Shown: positions 35,455 through 45,162, counted from the first letter of the stretch. The stretch: DNA of 64,000 nt from Chitinophagaceae bacterium (GCA_016721085.1 JADKJI010000015.1:62001-126000), one strand, 5' to 3'. Notes: generated by a model not told the origin, from the letters alone. Program-made: numbers and translations.

Positions 35455-36178
35455 TATTGAACTCACTAATTGCATACAGTCCTTTGTAGATTAAATTGGG
35501 GTCTGCAAATATCTTGTTTTTCAAATGATAGACAAAATAGGGTGCATCCCCCCCGGTTAAGAGCACGTTAAAGTTCCCGTAACGCTCGGCATAAGCGTCG
35601 ATTGTTCCATCTATTTCCTTTGCCATTCCCAGAATAACGCCGCTGAGGATGTTTGTTCGGGTATCGTACCCCACCAAAGGAAAATTCCAGTCCTTTTCCA
35701 CCAATGGAAGAAGGGCGGTGAAGGTATGAAGACTTTTGAAACGCATTTCCATTCCTGGAGAAATACCTCCTCCGAGGAATTCGTGGTATTTATTGACAAA
35801 ATTGTAGGTTATGGCAGATCCCAGCCCTACAATCAGGTTATTCATGCGCGGAAACAGGTCTACGGCCGCTACCACAAGGCCCAAACGGTCGGCACCAATG
35901 GTTTCAGGTTTCCCTACCGGGCTTGTTATAGGTAGTTTAGAATGATGATCCAGGAGATGAAAGCGGCTGGAACTGTCCAAAAGACTGTTTATTTCAGGAT
36001 TATGCTTAATTACAGATGAGAGTAGGGTTTTAACTGGCTTATATTTCTCCAAAATAGCCTGAATGGTACTAGTCTCATCATTTTCCAAAACAATCACATC
36101 AAGCAGTTCTCTGCCATCAAATACGGCACATTTAAGCCGGGTATTTCCAAAATCAAAACAGAGGGTGATTGAAGGCAC
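35447..36178 (-). CDS. coaX: type III pantothenate kinase
   Basis: A 243-residue ASKHA-fold enzyme phosphorylating pantothenate, the first step to CoA. Visible are the N-terminal phosphate loop CFDFGNTRLKCAVF, the substrate region KPETIGADRLGLVVAA (Asp general base), GLGSAITYNFV and FLGGGISPGMEMRFKSLHTFTALLPLV, and LLTGGDAPYF near the end. Length is normal. It is the first gene of the coaX-outer membrane protein-lptC unit and overlaps the next gene by 8 bp. Confidence 0.92.
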   Translation of the reverse strand: MPSITLCFDFGNTRLKCAVFDGRELLDVIVLENDETSTIQAILEKYKPVKTLLSSVIKHNPEINSLLDSSSRFHLLDHHSKLPITSPVGKPETIGADRLGLVVAAVDLFPRMNNLIVGLGSAITYNFVNKYHEFLGGGISPGMEMRFKSLHTFTALLPLVEKDWNFPLVGYDTRTNILSGVILGMAKEIDGTIDAYAERYGNFNVLLTGGDAPYFVYHLKNKIFADPNLIYKGLYAISEFNNV

Positions 36179-36226
36179 TATACTATGATTTTATTTGGGC
36201 AGCAAGATAAGACTATTCAGCGGGGG

Positions 36227-36871
36227 CTATACATCGAGGTCGAAAGTGGAGAGATTCCTGAAATGTCCATTCAGTTTTACTTTTTCCTTTAATGACTCCA
36301 TTTCCATCAGCATAGGCAATACCTTTTGAAGATGACGCTTTAGATATTCCTGCCGTTGTATCTCTTTGAGTAAACCCAGAACCTCATATTCTTCTTCTAA
36401 AGACAATCCTGCATGATGGGCTACATCATAAGAACGTAATTCATTCTCCGGCTTTTTAAAATCCTTGCTGATATTCAGTAAGCGATGCAGTTCCTTTACT
36501 CCTTTCACTACCACTTGCATGAGCTCTCTGCTTCCTTCGCCCAATGTATTATCTGGGTAGTTAACTATAGCACCATTGTACAATTTGTCGGGAACAGATT
36601 TGATGACTTCCAATATCCTGAAAACTTCCAATCCTTCTGTTCTGATATCCATTTCCCCATTATCATAGGTCTGTACAATTTCTTTAAGGGTTACAAGGGT
36701 TCCCATTTCACTTACCTTATTATTTATAACGGTTGGAATGCCAAAAGGCTTACCACTTTCTTTACAGTCCTTAATCAATTGCTTATACCTGGGTTCGAAA
36801 ATATGCAAGTGCAATTTTTCACCAGGATATACAACAATGCCGAGGGGGAATACAGGGATAAAGTTGGTCAA
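36227..36871 (-). CDS. Lon-substrate-binding-domain protein
   Basis: A 214-residue cytoplasmic protein consisting of the Lon N-terminal (LAN/PUA-like) domain alone: IPVFPLGIVVYPGEKLHLHIFEPRYKQLI is the signature, followed by FGIPTVINNKVSEMGTLV and a helical C-terminal bundle (LLKEIQRQEYLKRHLQKVLPMLMEME). No ATPase or protease domains. Such free Lon-N proteins are thought to bind substrates or regulate proteolysis; proof is scant. On the minus strand TACATTTG at 36899-36906 is a good -7 element, giving a leader of about 20 nt. Confidence 0.85.
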   Translation of the reverse strand: MTNFIPVFPLGIVVYPGEKLHLHIFEPRYKQLIKDCKESGKPFGIPTVINNKVSEMGTLVTLKEIVQTYDNGEMDIRTEGLEVFRILEVIKSVPDKLYNGAIVNYPDNTLGEGSRELMQVVVKGVKELHRLLNISKDFKKPENELRSYDVAHHAGLSLEEEYEVLGLLKEIQRQEYLKRHLQKVLPMLMEMESLKEKVKLNGHFRNLSTFDLDV

Positions 36872-37010
36872 TGTGTGAACTGTTTAATTGGGATATTGCA
36901 AATGTACTAAGCAGTCCGCTTTCTCAGGATCACTATTTTACCATTCCGCTTAACCAAACAGCTTATTTTTTCATTCGCCCTGCTTATTGCATCTTTGTAA
37001 AAATTAGCAA

Positions 37011-37880
37011 ATGAAAATTTCGGGGTTTACCATCATCAAGAATGCTGTCATTAATGACTACCCGGTGGTGGAGGCCATTACTTCGATTCTACCTGTGGTT
37101 GACGAAATGATTGTAGCCATTGGAGATAGTACAGATGCCACAGTAGACCTCATTAAATCCATTCCATCAGATAAAATCAAGATTGTTTTCTCTACCTGGG
37201 AACCAGGAATTAATAAAGGAGGCGCCGTGTTAGCGGTAGAAACAGATAAGGCTTTTAAACATATATCACCTGATAGCGACTGGGCATTTTATATACAGGC
37301 CGATGAAGTGGTTCACGAAAAATATCATGCAGTAATAAGAGCTACAGCTGAAAAACATGTTGCCGATAAACGGGTTCAAGGTTTACTATTCAATTATCTC
37401 CATTTTTATGGAACCTACGATTATGTGGGTGATAGCAGAACCTGGTATCATAAGGAAATCCGTATCATCCGAAATAATCCGGAGATAAAGGCCTTTAGGG
37501 ATGCACAAGGTTTCAGGATTGACGGCAAGAGATTACCAGTGAAACAAGTGGATGCATATGTGTACCATTATGGATGGGTGAAAAGTCCAAAGCAAATGCA
37601 ATTGAAACGCAAGCATTCACTCGAGTTTTGGAATGACCGTCAAGACCTGAAGAAAGAAGTTGATGCAGCAGAAATTTTCGATTACAACGAATTCGACTCA
37701 CTGGTGAAATTTACAGATTCCCATCCTTCAGTAATGAAAGAAAGGGTTCAACATCAGAATTGGAATATAGAATTGGACATCAGTAAGAAAAAATTCAGCT
37801 TTAGCGACAGGCTGTTGTATTGGATTGAAAAAAGGACCGGATGGCGCTTATTCGATTTCAAGAATTATAAGATCATTTAA
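37011..37880 (+). CDS. glycosyltransferase family 2 protein
   Basis: A 289-residue GT-A type enzyme starting KISGFTIIKNAVINDYPVVEAI and VDEMIVAIGDSTDAT, with the metal-binding acidic motif in FYIQADEV (residues near 100). RVQGLLFNYLHFYGTYDYVGDSR and KEIRIIRNN follow. It would transfer a sugar from a nucleotide donor to an unknown cell-surface acceptor. The C-terminal 60 residues contain the basic/aromatic stretch SKKKFSFSDRLLYWIEKRTGWR, possibly amphipathic membrane contact. A TGCATCTTTG box lies just upstream. meaB follows after 32 bp on the same strand. Confidence 0.87.
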   Translation: MKISGFTIIKNAVINDYPVVEAITSILPVVDEMIVAIGDSTDATVDLIKSIPSDKIKIVFSTWEPGINKGGAVLAVETDKAFKHISPDSDWAFYIQADEVVHEKYHAVIRATAEKHVADKRVQGLLFNYLHFYGTYDYVGDSRTWYHKEIRIIRNNPEIKAFRDAQGFRIDGKRLPVKQVDAYVYHYGWVKSPKQMQLKRKHSLEFWNDRQDLKKEVDAAEIFDYNEFDSLVKFTDSHPSVMKERVQHQNWNIELDISKKKFSFSDRLLYWIEKRTGWRLFDFKNYKII

Positions 37881-37912
37881 CAACTATAAGCTACGAACGT
37901 AATCAGGCAGGC

Positions 37913-38812
37913 ATGCAAAAAGATTGGCTACATACTATTCAGAAAGGAGATCACCGATCCATTGCAAGAGCTATTTCTCTTGTAGAAAATGAAGCGGAAG
38001 GTAGCCAGCAACTATTAGCCTCCTTGCCAACAACCACTAATTCTAAAATTGTAGGCATCACCGGATCTCCGGGTGCTGGGAAAAGCACATTAGTAGACGC
38101 CCTGATTGCTGAATGGGTGAAAGCTGGAAAAAACATTGCAGTACTCTGCGTTGATCCTTCTTCCCCATTCCATCTTGGTGCATTATTGGGTGACAGAATA
38201 AGAATGAGTGAATGGTATAACCATCCTCAGGTATTTATTCGCTCATTAGCTACACGTGGATCTTTAGGCGGGTTGCATCCCCGTATACTTGAAATCACAA
38301 GTTTATTAGCAGCCGCTCCTTTTGATTATATCATTGTTGAAACTGTTGGTGTAGGTCAAAGTGAAATTGAAATTGCGGGATTAGCAGATGTAACTGTAGT
38401 GGTGGTGGTGCCTGAAGCTGGTGATGAAGTACAGACCATGAAAGCAGGTATAATGGAAATTGCAGATGTATTTGTGGTAAATAAAAGTGATCGTCCCGAA
38501 GCAGATCATTTTGTAAAGAATCTTCGAATGATGCTGGCTCCGGCATTCAATACAACTAACTACGAAATTCCTGTTTTAAAAACAGTGGCATCACAACAGT
38601 CTGGCATAGTTGAATTGGTTACTGCCATCGAAACTCATCTTCAGCGTCAACTACAACCCCAGCGAAGGCTATGGCTTCTTACTCAGAGAGCTTGGCAATT
38701 GATTCAGGCTAAGAGAATGAAGGATTTGGATAAGAGAGAACTTCAAGAGAAGATTGCACAGCAATTGGAGAGGGGGGAGTTTAATTTATATTCATTCATA
38801 CAGGGGTATTAG
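37913..38812 (+). CDS. meaB: methylmalonyl-CoA mutase-associated GTPase MeaB (ArgK family)
   Basis: A 299-residue G3E P-loop GTPase: Walker A GSPGAGKSTLVDAL, LCVDPSSPFHLGALLGDRIRM, switch region RSLATRGSLGGL, VETVGVGQSEIEIAGLAD, and the base motif VNKSDRPEAD. MeaB guards and reloads adenosylcobalamin-dependent methylmalonyl-CoA mutase, which must lie elsewhere. The VOC protein at 48267 could be an epimerase, but the sequence does not prove it. The gene ends at a block of nested repeats. Confidence 0.92.
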   Translation: MQKDWLHTIQKGDHRSIARAISLVENEAEGSQQLLASLPTTTNSKIVGITGSPGAGKSTLVDALIAEWVKAGKNIAVLCVDPSSPFHLGALLGDRIRMSEWYNHPQVFIRSLATRGSLGGLHPRILEITSLLAAAPFDYIIVETVGVGQSEIEIAGLADVTVVVVVPEAGDEVQTMKAGIMEIADVFVVNKSDRPEADHFVKNLRMMLAPAFNTTNYEIPVLKTVASQQSGIVELVTAIETHLQRQLQPQRRLWLLTQRAWQLIQAKRMKDLDKRELQEKIAQQLERGEFNLYSFIQGY

Positions 38813-38819
38813 TTTTTTT

Positions 38820-39212
38820 TCACGCAAAGACGCTAAGGTTAAATACAGTAGTGTGACTCTCTGAGTATACTTTAAGGCGCAAAGGGTCGCTGCGCGACGA
38901 ATACAAATACATTTTACCGCAGAGACGCGGAGACGCAGAGATGTATTTCTCTGTGCACTCTGCGCCTCTGCGCGAAATATTTTTCAAATACCAAACAGCC
39001 ATCTCACGCAGAGACGCAGAGGTCGCTGAGATTGTTTTCTCTTTTTTCGCCTTTGACCTCTTAGCATTGTATTCGTCGCGCAGCGACCCTTAGCGCCTTA
39101 AATAAAACACAGGGAGGCACACTATTGTATTAAAACTTTGCATCTTTGCGAGAGAAAAAACTTCTCGTCTTCCCGGTTATCCCTGCGCCTCCGCGTCTCT
39201 GCGGTGAAAAAA
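38820..39212. repeat. multi-layer nested inverted-repeat element
   Basis: The 408-bp gap contains no gene. Layer 1: CACGCAAAGACGCTAAGG...CAGTAGTGTG (38821-38855) faces CACACTATTGTATT...CTTTGCGAG (39118-39152), about 27 of 35 matching. Layer 2: GGGTCGCTGCGCGACGAATA plus CAA (38884-38906) faces a perfect 23-bp complement at 39067-39089, with partly matching flanks. Layer 3: CGCAGAGACGCGGAGACGC (38918-38936) with related arms near 38965-38980 and 39004-39020 and an outer GCGCCTCCGCGTCTCTGCGG near 39185-39204. The core family equals the GxxExxY element repeats. Confidence 0.85.
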
Positions 39213-39220
39213 AACAACCC

Positions 39221-41376
39221 TTATTCGAAGTCGCAGCCAATCGGCGCCCCCGGTGGAATCGCCGCATGTTGCGTTGGCTTTGCTTTTTCAGGAGCTTTCA
39301 TTCGTTCAAGGGCTAAGGTATATTGCCCAATAAGCTGCGTATCAGTAGTTGTTTTCTTTTGTTCTTCGATATAAGTTTTCAGGTCTGCCAATGATTTCTG
39401 AACGGCCGCTCTTGCAGGGAAAGAAAGGTTCTCGTCAATGCTTGATGACAAAAGATATGTCAGCAGAATTTGTTCAGTTTGCAATTGCACTAGTTTATAC
39501 ATTCCGTCTTTTTTCGAAGATTTCCAGGTAGCTTCTAATAAGCGTTCAAGCATATCTGATAGTCCGAGGCCGCCATTGGCTTCAAACTGCACCATTCGAC
39601 TAAGTCTTTCGCTATTAAAAAGAAAGGATAATGGAAGATCGGCCGCTGTTTCGGCAGGAGCTAATGCGTCAAACGACAATCCGGTTCTTTTCTTAAATAA
39701 TTCCTTGGAAAAATCATATCCTGCCGGTCTTGGAGGAATCAATGAAACTATATTATTCGGCAATACCAAGGCCTGTGGCTTTATGCAATCTATAACTGCA
39801 TCTAGTGCTTCTGATTGAACCTTACGGGGAAGGGCCGCTGTCACTAATTGTCCGTCGCCTCTTAAGGCATAGGTATAATTCATTCCGCCTACCAACTTGG
39901 TTACGGCTTCAATCTGATATCGGTGATAAAGATATACGGGCACTAATACATCTTCCAGCATCGCCATCGGAGTACCGGGACGAATATCCCTTTCACCGAA
40001 TTGCGATAAAGCTTTTGATCTCACTTTCATTACTTCTTTCAATTCATCAACTGCATTTGCACCATTGTCCCAGAGATGCGCCTGTGGGTGCAATCCACCC
40101 GGAGCTCTTGCATCCCTATCGCTTATAAATTGAAGACCCTTTTTTGTGGCATCAGTTAAAATCTTATTCAATGCCGCTGATTCATTTACAGGAACCGGGA
40201 TTCGAATGGCGCCAATAATCCTTGTGCTATAAGATAATCCTGACGAACACGTAAAGAACCCAGGGAAACCTGTCCTTTTATTATTTCTCCTGTGCGTGGA
40301 TCAACAACTGAAGCCCCATAGCTCCAGCCACGGGTGGACCGATGAACCCAGTTGATCATATTGTATCGAATATCCATTGGATCGGCTGAATCAGGAAGTA
40401 CTCTTACTTGAAAAGCATCTTTATACCCGGCTGCTTCGAATGCCTGATTCCACCAAGAGGCTCCTTCCAACAAAGCACTCCTAATTGGTTCAGGAGTTCC
40501 GTTATCCAGATAGTAGATTATAGGTTTAACTGCTTCGCTAACGGCCGCTGTTGGATTCACTTTCTGTAATCGATGCCTGATGACAAAGTGCTTATCAATT
40601 GGCTCAGCTACCGGTGTGCTATAATCGAAATAGGAAGTGGGTATGAAACTGGACCGGGGATCGAATACTCTTGTCTTGAATCCTGAGTCTGGCAATTGGA
40701 CTAAAGAATGATGGAGACGCAGGGTTATGGCTTCCGTTGATGGAGCAACTGATTGCACCATAGCACCTGCTGAACCGTCGGCATTGGTAAAGCTGATGGT
40801 CACTTCAATTTCCGTATTGAAAGGGAAGTTCCTAGTTCTAGGCAGGTATAAAGCACTTCTTGTTTTATCGAAAGTGAAATTACCTTGCTGTGCCCTTCTT
40901 AATCTGTTTGAAACCTGCATGGCATCGCGTAAAAGGAAATCAGTGGCATCCACTAAGACAGTATTACCTGTTGCTGCTTCTACAGTAAATCCCCATATAA
41001 CCGATTGAGCGAAGGATTGATCAACAGCTCTTTTTTCGGCAAGGTCTTTAGAAGTTGCCCGATAGGAATAATTAGGCTGGACCAGCAAGAGCTTTCTTCC
41101 TACTTTAGAAAAACTTACTACTTTTCCTCCACCCATTAATCCACGGTCGAGACCAATATCATTTGATCCCAAACCTGAAGGCAGTGAAGTAGCATATAGG
41201 AATTCTGTATCGAAACGGTTTACTTCCAACCAGCATTTTCCAGTGCTTTCATCCCAATAATAATTGAAAAAGCCTTCCACTTTCTGAAGGGATGCCGTCT
41301 TTTCTTCGATTGTTGGGAGTTTCTGAGAAAGAAGTGCTGAAGGCACTAATAAAAGGAGGAAAACGATTCGATACAT
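39221..41376 (-). pseudogene. zinc-metalloprotease relative (DUF5117/DUF4953 type) lacking its zinc-site region
   Basis: N-terminal part 40186-41376: signal peptide, then a DUF5117-like domain (YYWDESTGKCWLEVNRFD, FLYATSLPSGLGSNDIGLDRG) and the start of the protease domain (IIYYLDNGTPEPIRSALLEGA, DIRYNMINWVHRSTRGWSYG, RVRQDYLIAQGLLAPFE). C-terminal part 39221 to about 40195: NESAALNKILTDATKKGLQF, ARAPGGLHPQAHLWDNG, VPVYLYHRYQIEAVTKLVGG. In relatives roughly 80-100 residues with an HExxHxxGLxHN motif lie between these parts; no HExxH is present in this window's copy. The reading frame also breaks at the joint (near 40200). It is most likely an inactivated gene with an internal deletion. Confidence 0.75.
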
Positions 41377-41426
41377 GTGCAGCTTGTTTTAGCTGCTCAA
41401 TTTAAGGAATGTAATACAGTAAAAAA

Positions 41427-41648
41427 TCAGGCTTCTCGATTACTGTTATACCAGCGATAGCCGATATATCCCATCAGGGCGAGGGGAACGAAGGCCAGAT
41501 AGATAATGGCTCCGTTCAATGCTTTGGCTGGCTTCTCCCCTAATTGCTGGGCTGTTTTTGTACAAATTGAGCACTGCGCTTCAGCCTCCTTAGGTGCTAA
41601 GAAGTAAAAAGTAAAAAGTAAAAAAAAGATAAATAGCTTCATTGGCAT
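41427..41648 (-). CDS. small membrane protein with CxxC motif
   Basis: A 73-residue protein: cleavable or uncleaved signal segment (residues 4-18), the motif AQCSICTKTAQQ with Cys-x2-Cys right after the likely cleavage site, then one membrane helix (residues about 46-64) and a short basic end (YRWYNSNREA). The Cys pair placed outside the membrane could bind a metal or be redox active. It resembles small conserved Bacteroidota proteins without assigned function. It is upstream of the DUF4406-like gene on the same strand with an 82-bp spacer. Confidence 0.7.
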   Translation of the reverse strand: MPMKLFIFFLLFTFYFLAPKEAEAQCSICTKTAQQLGEKPAKALNGAIIYLAFVPLALMGYIGYRWYNSNREA

Positions 41649-41730
41649 TGAGTTCGTTGTTAACGCAAATTTATAACGAAAAAGGACAGATAATGGTTCT
41701 GTTCATCTTTAAATTAAACGAACTTTAAAA

Positions 41731-42102
41731 CTACGGTGCAGGAATCTCTTCTTCCTTGAAAAAGATGCGTTTACCTCTGGCCTTTCCGGTATTCACCATT
41801 TCATCAGCACCAGCTGAGGGTCCACCAATCCTCAAAACAGCGTCACAATGGTCTATAAGACGGATGGCTACAGGGTGGAATATTTCATTGAAGGCTTCAT
41901 CTCCTATTTCTTTAGAACCGGCTTCTTCAATAAGAGGAAGGGCATACCACTCCCCCATCACAGGTAAATGTCCCATGCGATAGATTCTTAAAGAGGCAGA
42001 AGTCATGGCTTTTACATTCGCTTCAATCTTAACAGGATCATCTCCGGTTCCTGAACGATAAGGACCAGCAACCAGGATCATCAGTGATTTACCTTGTGAC
42101 AT
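41731..42102 (-). CDS. DUF4406-type (nucleoside deoxyribosyltransferase-like) protein
   Basis: A 123-residue small Rossmann-like protein: LMILVAGPYRSGTGDDPVKI at the N-terminus, GHLPVMGEWYALPL, then CDAVLRIGGPSAGADEMV. These match the DUF4406 / nucleoside 2-deoxyribosyltransferase-like clan, where the AGPY motif and the late Gly-rich loop bind nucleotide. A nucleotide-related role is inference. It shares its left side with an 82-bp gap to the small CxxC protein, and upstream lies the terminator of typA, so it is a new transcript or readthrough. Confidence 0.75.
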   Translation of the reverse strand: MSQGKSLMILVAGPYRSGTGDDPVKIEANVKAMTSASLRIYRMGHLPVMGEWYALPLIEEAGSKEIGDEAFNEIFHPVAIRLIDHCDAVLRIGGPSAGADEMVNTGKARGKRIFFKEEEIPAP

Positions 42103-42145
42103 ACTATGAGTTTTGACAAAAGTATCGGGACAGGAGTAAAAGAAA

Positions 42146-42176
42146 AAACCGTTCCTACCAAAGGCGGGAACGGTTT
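42146..42176 (-). terminator. intrinsic terminator of typA
   Basis: On the minus strand AAACCGTTCC, 11-base loop, GGAACGGTTT followed by a T-rich end (six T in a row counting the stem). It is 18 bp downstream of the typA stop. Confidence 0.8.
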
Positions 42177-42194
42177 CAATATATTAACTGTTCA

Positions 42195-44009
42195 TTAGTT
42201 AACTGCTTCTGTTTGCATACGCTTCGCTTGTTTCTTTCTTTCTTCTTCATCCAAAATCACTTTACGCATCCTGATGAAGTTTGGAGTTACCTCGATACAC
42301 TCATCGAACTGGATGTATTCCATGCACTCTTCCAAAGTAAGAAGGGTTTTTGGAGCAATCTTGGTGGCATCATCGCTACCGCTTGCACGGTGGTTGGTAA
42401 GCTTTTTACCTTCCGTTGCATTCACTACCAGATCACCTGGTTTGATATGCTCGGCAATGATTTGACCTGCGTAAACATCTTCACCTGGATCTACGAAGAA
42501 AGTACCACGGTCTTGTAATTTATCGATTGAATAACCGGTAGTCTTTTCAGTATTTTTAGAAAGCAATACACCATTGTTACGACCAGGAATTGGTCCTTTC
42601 CATGGTTTGTATTCGCTGAAACGGTGTGCCATTACAGCTTCACCAGTTGTAGCGGTAAGCATTTGGGTACGAAGACCGATCAAACCACGTGAAGGTATTT
42701 CGAATTCGAGGTGCTGCATTTCACCTTTGGTTTCCATAATCAGCATCTCACCTTTACGACGGCTACAAAGGTCAATTACCTTACTGGCGAATTCCTGAGG
42801 AACATCCACTACCAGTACTTCATAAGGCTCACATTTCTTACCATCAATTTCTTTCACGATAACCTGTGGTTGACCTACAGTCAGCTCATATCCTTCACGA
42901 CGCATGGTTTCGATAAGGATACCCAAGTGAAGGATACCACGACCATATACCATGAAGCTATCTCCTTCATCGCTATCCAATACGCGGAGAGCGAGGTTCT
43001 TTTCAGTTTCTTTCATCAAACGATCACGAAGGTGACGGCTGGTAACGAATTTACCATCGCGGCCATAGAATGGTGAGTTGTTGATGGAGAACTGCATGTT
43101 CATGGTTGGTTCATCCACACTTATCACTGGTAATGCTTCTGGGAATTCAGCATCAGCGATAGTATCACCGATATTGAAATCTTCGATACCAACAACAGCA
43201 CAAAGGTCACCGGCAATTACTTCGGTAACTTTTTTCTTACCCATTCCTTCGAAAACATATAGTTCACGCACTTTTGTCTTTCTGATAACACCATCAGCTT
43301 GCATCAAAGCAACCGGCTGGTTTTCGCGAATCACACCACGACCCACTTTACCTACAGCGATACGGCCGAGGAAAGAAGAGTAGTCGAGAGAAGTGATCTG
43401 CATCTGAACTGTACCCGTGCTTACTTTAGGCTCTGGAACATATTGGAGGATACCATCCAATAATGGATCGATTCCTTCACATTGTTCGTTCTTATTGTTG
43501 AACCAACCGTTCTTACCTGAACCATAGAAGGTAGGGAAGTTCAATTGCTCTTCAGTAGCATCGAGGTTGAAGAATAATTCAAAAACTGCATCATGCACTT
43601 CATCGGGGCGGCAGTTAGGTTTGTCAACCTTATTGATAACCACAATTGGGTGCAGGTTAAGTTGTAATGCTTTTTGTAATACGAAACGTGTTTGAGGCAT
43701 TGGTCCTTCAAATGCATCCACGAGCAGGATAACACCATCGGCCATTTTCAATACACGCTCCACTTCACCACCGAAGTCGGCGTGGCCTGGAGTATCGATC
43801 ACATTAATTTTAACGCCTTTGTAGAGAACAGCAGCGTTCTTACTAAAGATAGTAATACCTCTCTCTCTTTCAAGATCATTGCTGTCCATGATCAGCTCAC
43901 CTGTATCCTGGTTATCCCGGAAAGTCTTGGTGGCATGTAAAATCTTGTCAACCAGGGTTGTTTTACCATGGTCAACGTGGGCAATGATGGCGATGTTGCG
44001 AATATTCAT
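42195..44009 (-). CDS. typA: ribosome-associated GTPase TypA/BipA
   Basis: 604 residues from ATG 44009 (MNIRNIAIIAHVDHGKTT); an in-frame start at 44030 adds seven residues not seen in the family. Translational GTPase motifs: AHVDHGKTT, ERGITI, DTPGHADFGGEVER, NKVDKPNCRPDEV. The C-terminus has EMLIMETKGEMQHLEFEIPSRGLIGLR and the BipA-specific ending region. It acts on the ribosome in 50S assembly and stress adaptation, especially at low temperature. It is a monocistronic gene with the promoter at 44105-44136 and the terminator at 42146-42176. Confidence 0.94.
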   Translation of the reverse strand: MNIRNIAIIAHVDHGKTTLVDKILHATKTFRDNQDTGELIMDSNDLERERGITIFSKNAAVLYKGVKINVIDTPGHADFGGEVERVLKMADGVILLVDAFEGPMPQTRFVLQKALQLNLHPIVVINKVDKPNCRPDEVHDAVFELFFNLDATEEQLNFPTFYGSGKNGWFNNKNEQCEGIDPLLDGILQYVPEPKVSTGTVQMQITSLDYSSFLGRIAVGKVGRGVIRENQPVALMQADGVIRKTKVRELYVFEGMGKKKVTEVIAGDLCAVVGIEDFNIGDTIADAEFPEALPVISVDEPTMNMQFSINNSPFYGRDGKFVTSRHLRDRLMKETEKNLALRVLDSDEGDSFMVYGRGILHLGILIETMRREGYELTVGQPQVIVKEIDGKKCEPYEVLVVDVPQEFASKVIDLCSRRKGEMLIMETKGEMQHLEFEIPSRGLIGLRTQMLTATTGEAVMAHRFSEYKPWKGPIPGRNNGVLLSKNTEKTTGYSIDKLQDRGTFFVDPGEDVYAGQIIAEHIKPGDLVVNATEGKKLTNHRASGSDDATKIAPKTLLTLEECMEYIQFDECIEVTPNFIRMRKVILDEEERKKQAKRMQTEAVN

Positions 44010-44029
44010 TTGTAATGCTTTGGGCGGCA

Positions 44030-44095
44030 AGCTGTTAGCAGTTGGCTAGCGACCTATATGGCTGATAGCTGACGGCTAAAAGCCCGGCGCTGATT
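44030..44095. repeat. GCTGATAGCTGACGGCT-type word repeats
   Basis: Immediately upstream of typA: GCAAGCTGTTAGCAGTTGGC, then GCTGATAGCTGACGGCTAAAAGC. Related AGCT/GCTGA words are a common low-complexity intergenic class. The remaining gap to 44349 holds the typA promoter, and otherwise I see nothing. Confidence 0.5.
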
Positions 44096-44104
44096 TTGGG
44101 AGCG

Positions 44105-44136
44105 CAAATGTACGTTAAAATACCCGACAGGACAAG
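44105..44136 (-). promoter_or_regulatory. Bacteroidota-type promoter for typA
   Basis: Minus strand: CTTG at about 44133-44136 (one base off TTTG), 20-bp spacer, TACATTTG at 44105-44112, an exact -7 match. Predicted start near 44098, so the word repeats at 44030-44095 would be transcribed as the typA leader. Confidence 0.6.
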
Positions 44137-44349
44137 TTAAGATTAGAATAAGTAATCCTTTCCTTACTGGACTCCTTTAAGCCAGTCGGTTATGGTCCGA
44201 TTCTGTTTAATCAATCTTGCTACCAGTTCGTGGTATTTTAACAAAATGAGCTAAAAATCATACTTCTAATAGTATCTGCTTAGTACCTTCATGGTCCATT
44301 ATCCAGAGAAATCAGAAACCTATTTCATTTACCTTATCAACCTATAATT

Positions 44350-45162
44350 ATGAAATATAGTAACTGGAAAATTTCCCTGCTGTTAGCCATGTTCTGTTTT
44401 GGCATCAGCCTTTCTTCTCAAGCACAACTTCTAAAAAAACTTAAAGAAAAAGCCAGTCAGGCTGCAGAAAAAGTACTCGACAAAAAAGTGGACGAAGCAG
44501 TTGGTGTCAACAATGGCAATAACAGCAATAATGGTACCGGAGGTAATGGAAGCAATAGTGGTAACGGGAAAATGTCGAACAAAGGTGGTGGTGGATTAAA
44601 AAACAGCACACCACCAGATGTAATGGCACAGATTGCGGATGCTGAAAAAGCTCATACAGCTAACAATCTGAATGATGCCCGCTATTCCATTCAACAAGCA
44701 TTGATGGGTGTGGAAATACAATTGGGTCGTGAGATTCTGGCATCACTTCCAGCCAAAGCTAACGGCATGGATAAGGATACGGCCAAGAACATTGTAATGA
44801 GCAATCAATGGGGCTGGAATAATATGACCATCCAAACTGTATATAACCAGGCACCCGACAAACAAATGACTATTTCTATTGGAAACAATACGATGTATGC
44901 AGGTATGGTCACCGTTTTCTTTGCCAACAGCGGTTACACACAGGCAAATGATAAGGACCAGAATATGAAGCAAACCCGATTGAAAGGGTATAAAGCCATC
45001 ATACAATATGAAGACAGTAAGGGATATACGCTAATTGTACAATTAGGACAAAGTTCATTGATAGTTTGGGAGTGTGTGAATTTTGCCAGTGAAGACGATG
45101 TAATGAAGACCGCCGAACTTTTCGACATCGACGGTATCAAGAAAATGATGGGAGAGCAATAA
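44350..45162 (+). CDS. secreted protein with Asn/Gly-rich linker, paralog of next gene
   Basis: 270 residues: signal peptide 1-25, a Lys/Glu amphipathic stretch (LLKKLKEKASQAAEKVLDKKV), an Asn/Gly/Ser low-complexity linker at about residues 57-90 (NNGNNSNNGTGGNGSNSGNG), then a folded domain beginning DAEKAHTANNLNDARYSIQQALMGVEIQLGREILASLP. The next gene (45206-45802) has the same domain (AHFALLQALQEIDIKIGQEVLKLLP, and later a shared VxGYKA motif). No known family is recognised. The linker suggests surface or periplasmic anchoring with a detached domain. Confidence 0.75.
   Translation: MKYSNWKISLLLAMFCFGISLSSQAQLLKKLKEKASQAAEKVLDKKVDEAVGVNNGNNSNNGTGGNGSNSGNGKMSNKGGGGLKNSTPPDVMAQIADAEKAHTANNLNDARYSIQQALMGVEIQLGREILASLPAKANGMDKDTAKNIVMSNQWGWNNMTIQTVYNQAPDKQMTISIGNNTMYAGMVTVFFANSGYTQANDKDQNMKQTRLKGYKAIIQYEDSKGYTLIVQLGQSSLIVWECVNFASEDDVMKTAELFDIDGIKKMMGEQ

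Noticed and set aside
39138..40128. Plus-strand open frames opposite the metalloprotease relic
   Set aside because: Antisense shadows; the minus-strand translation is clearly homologous to a protease family.
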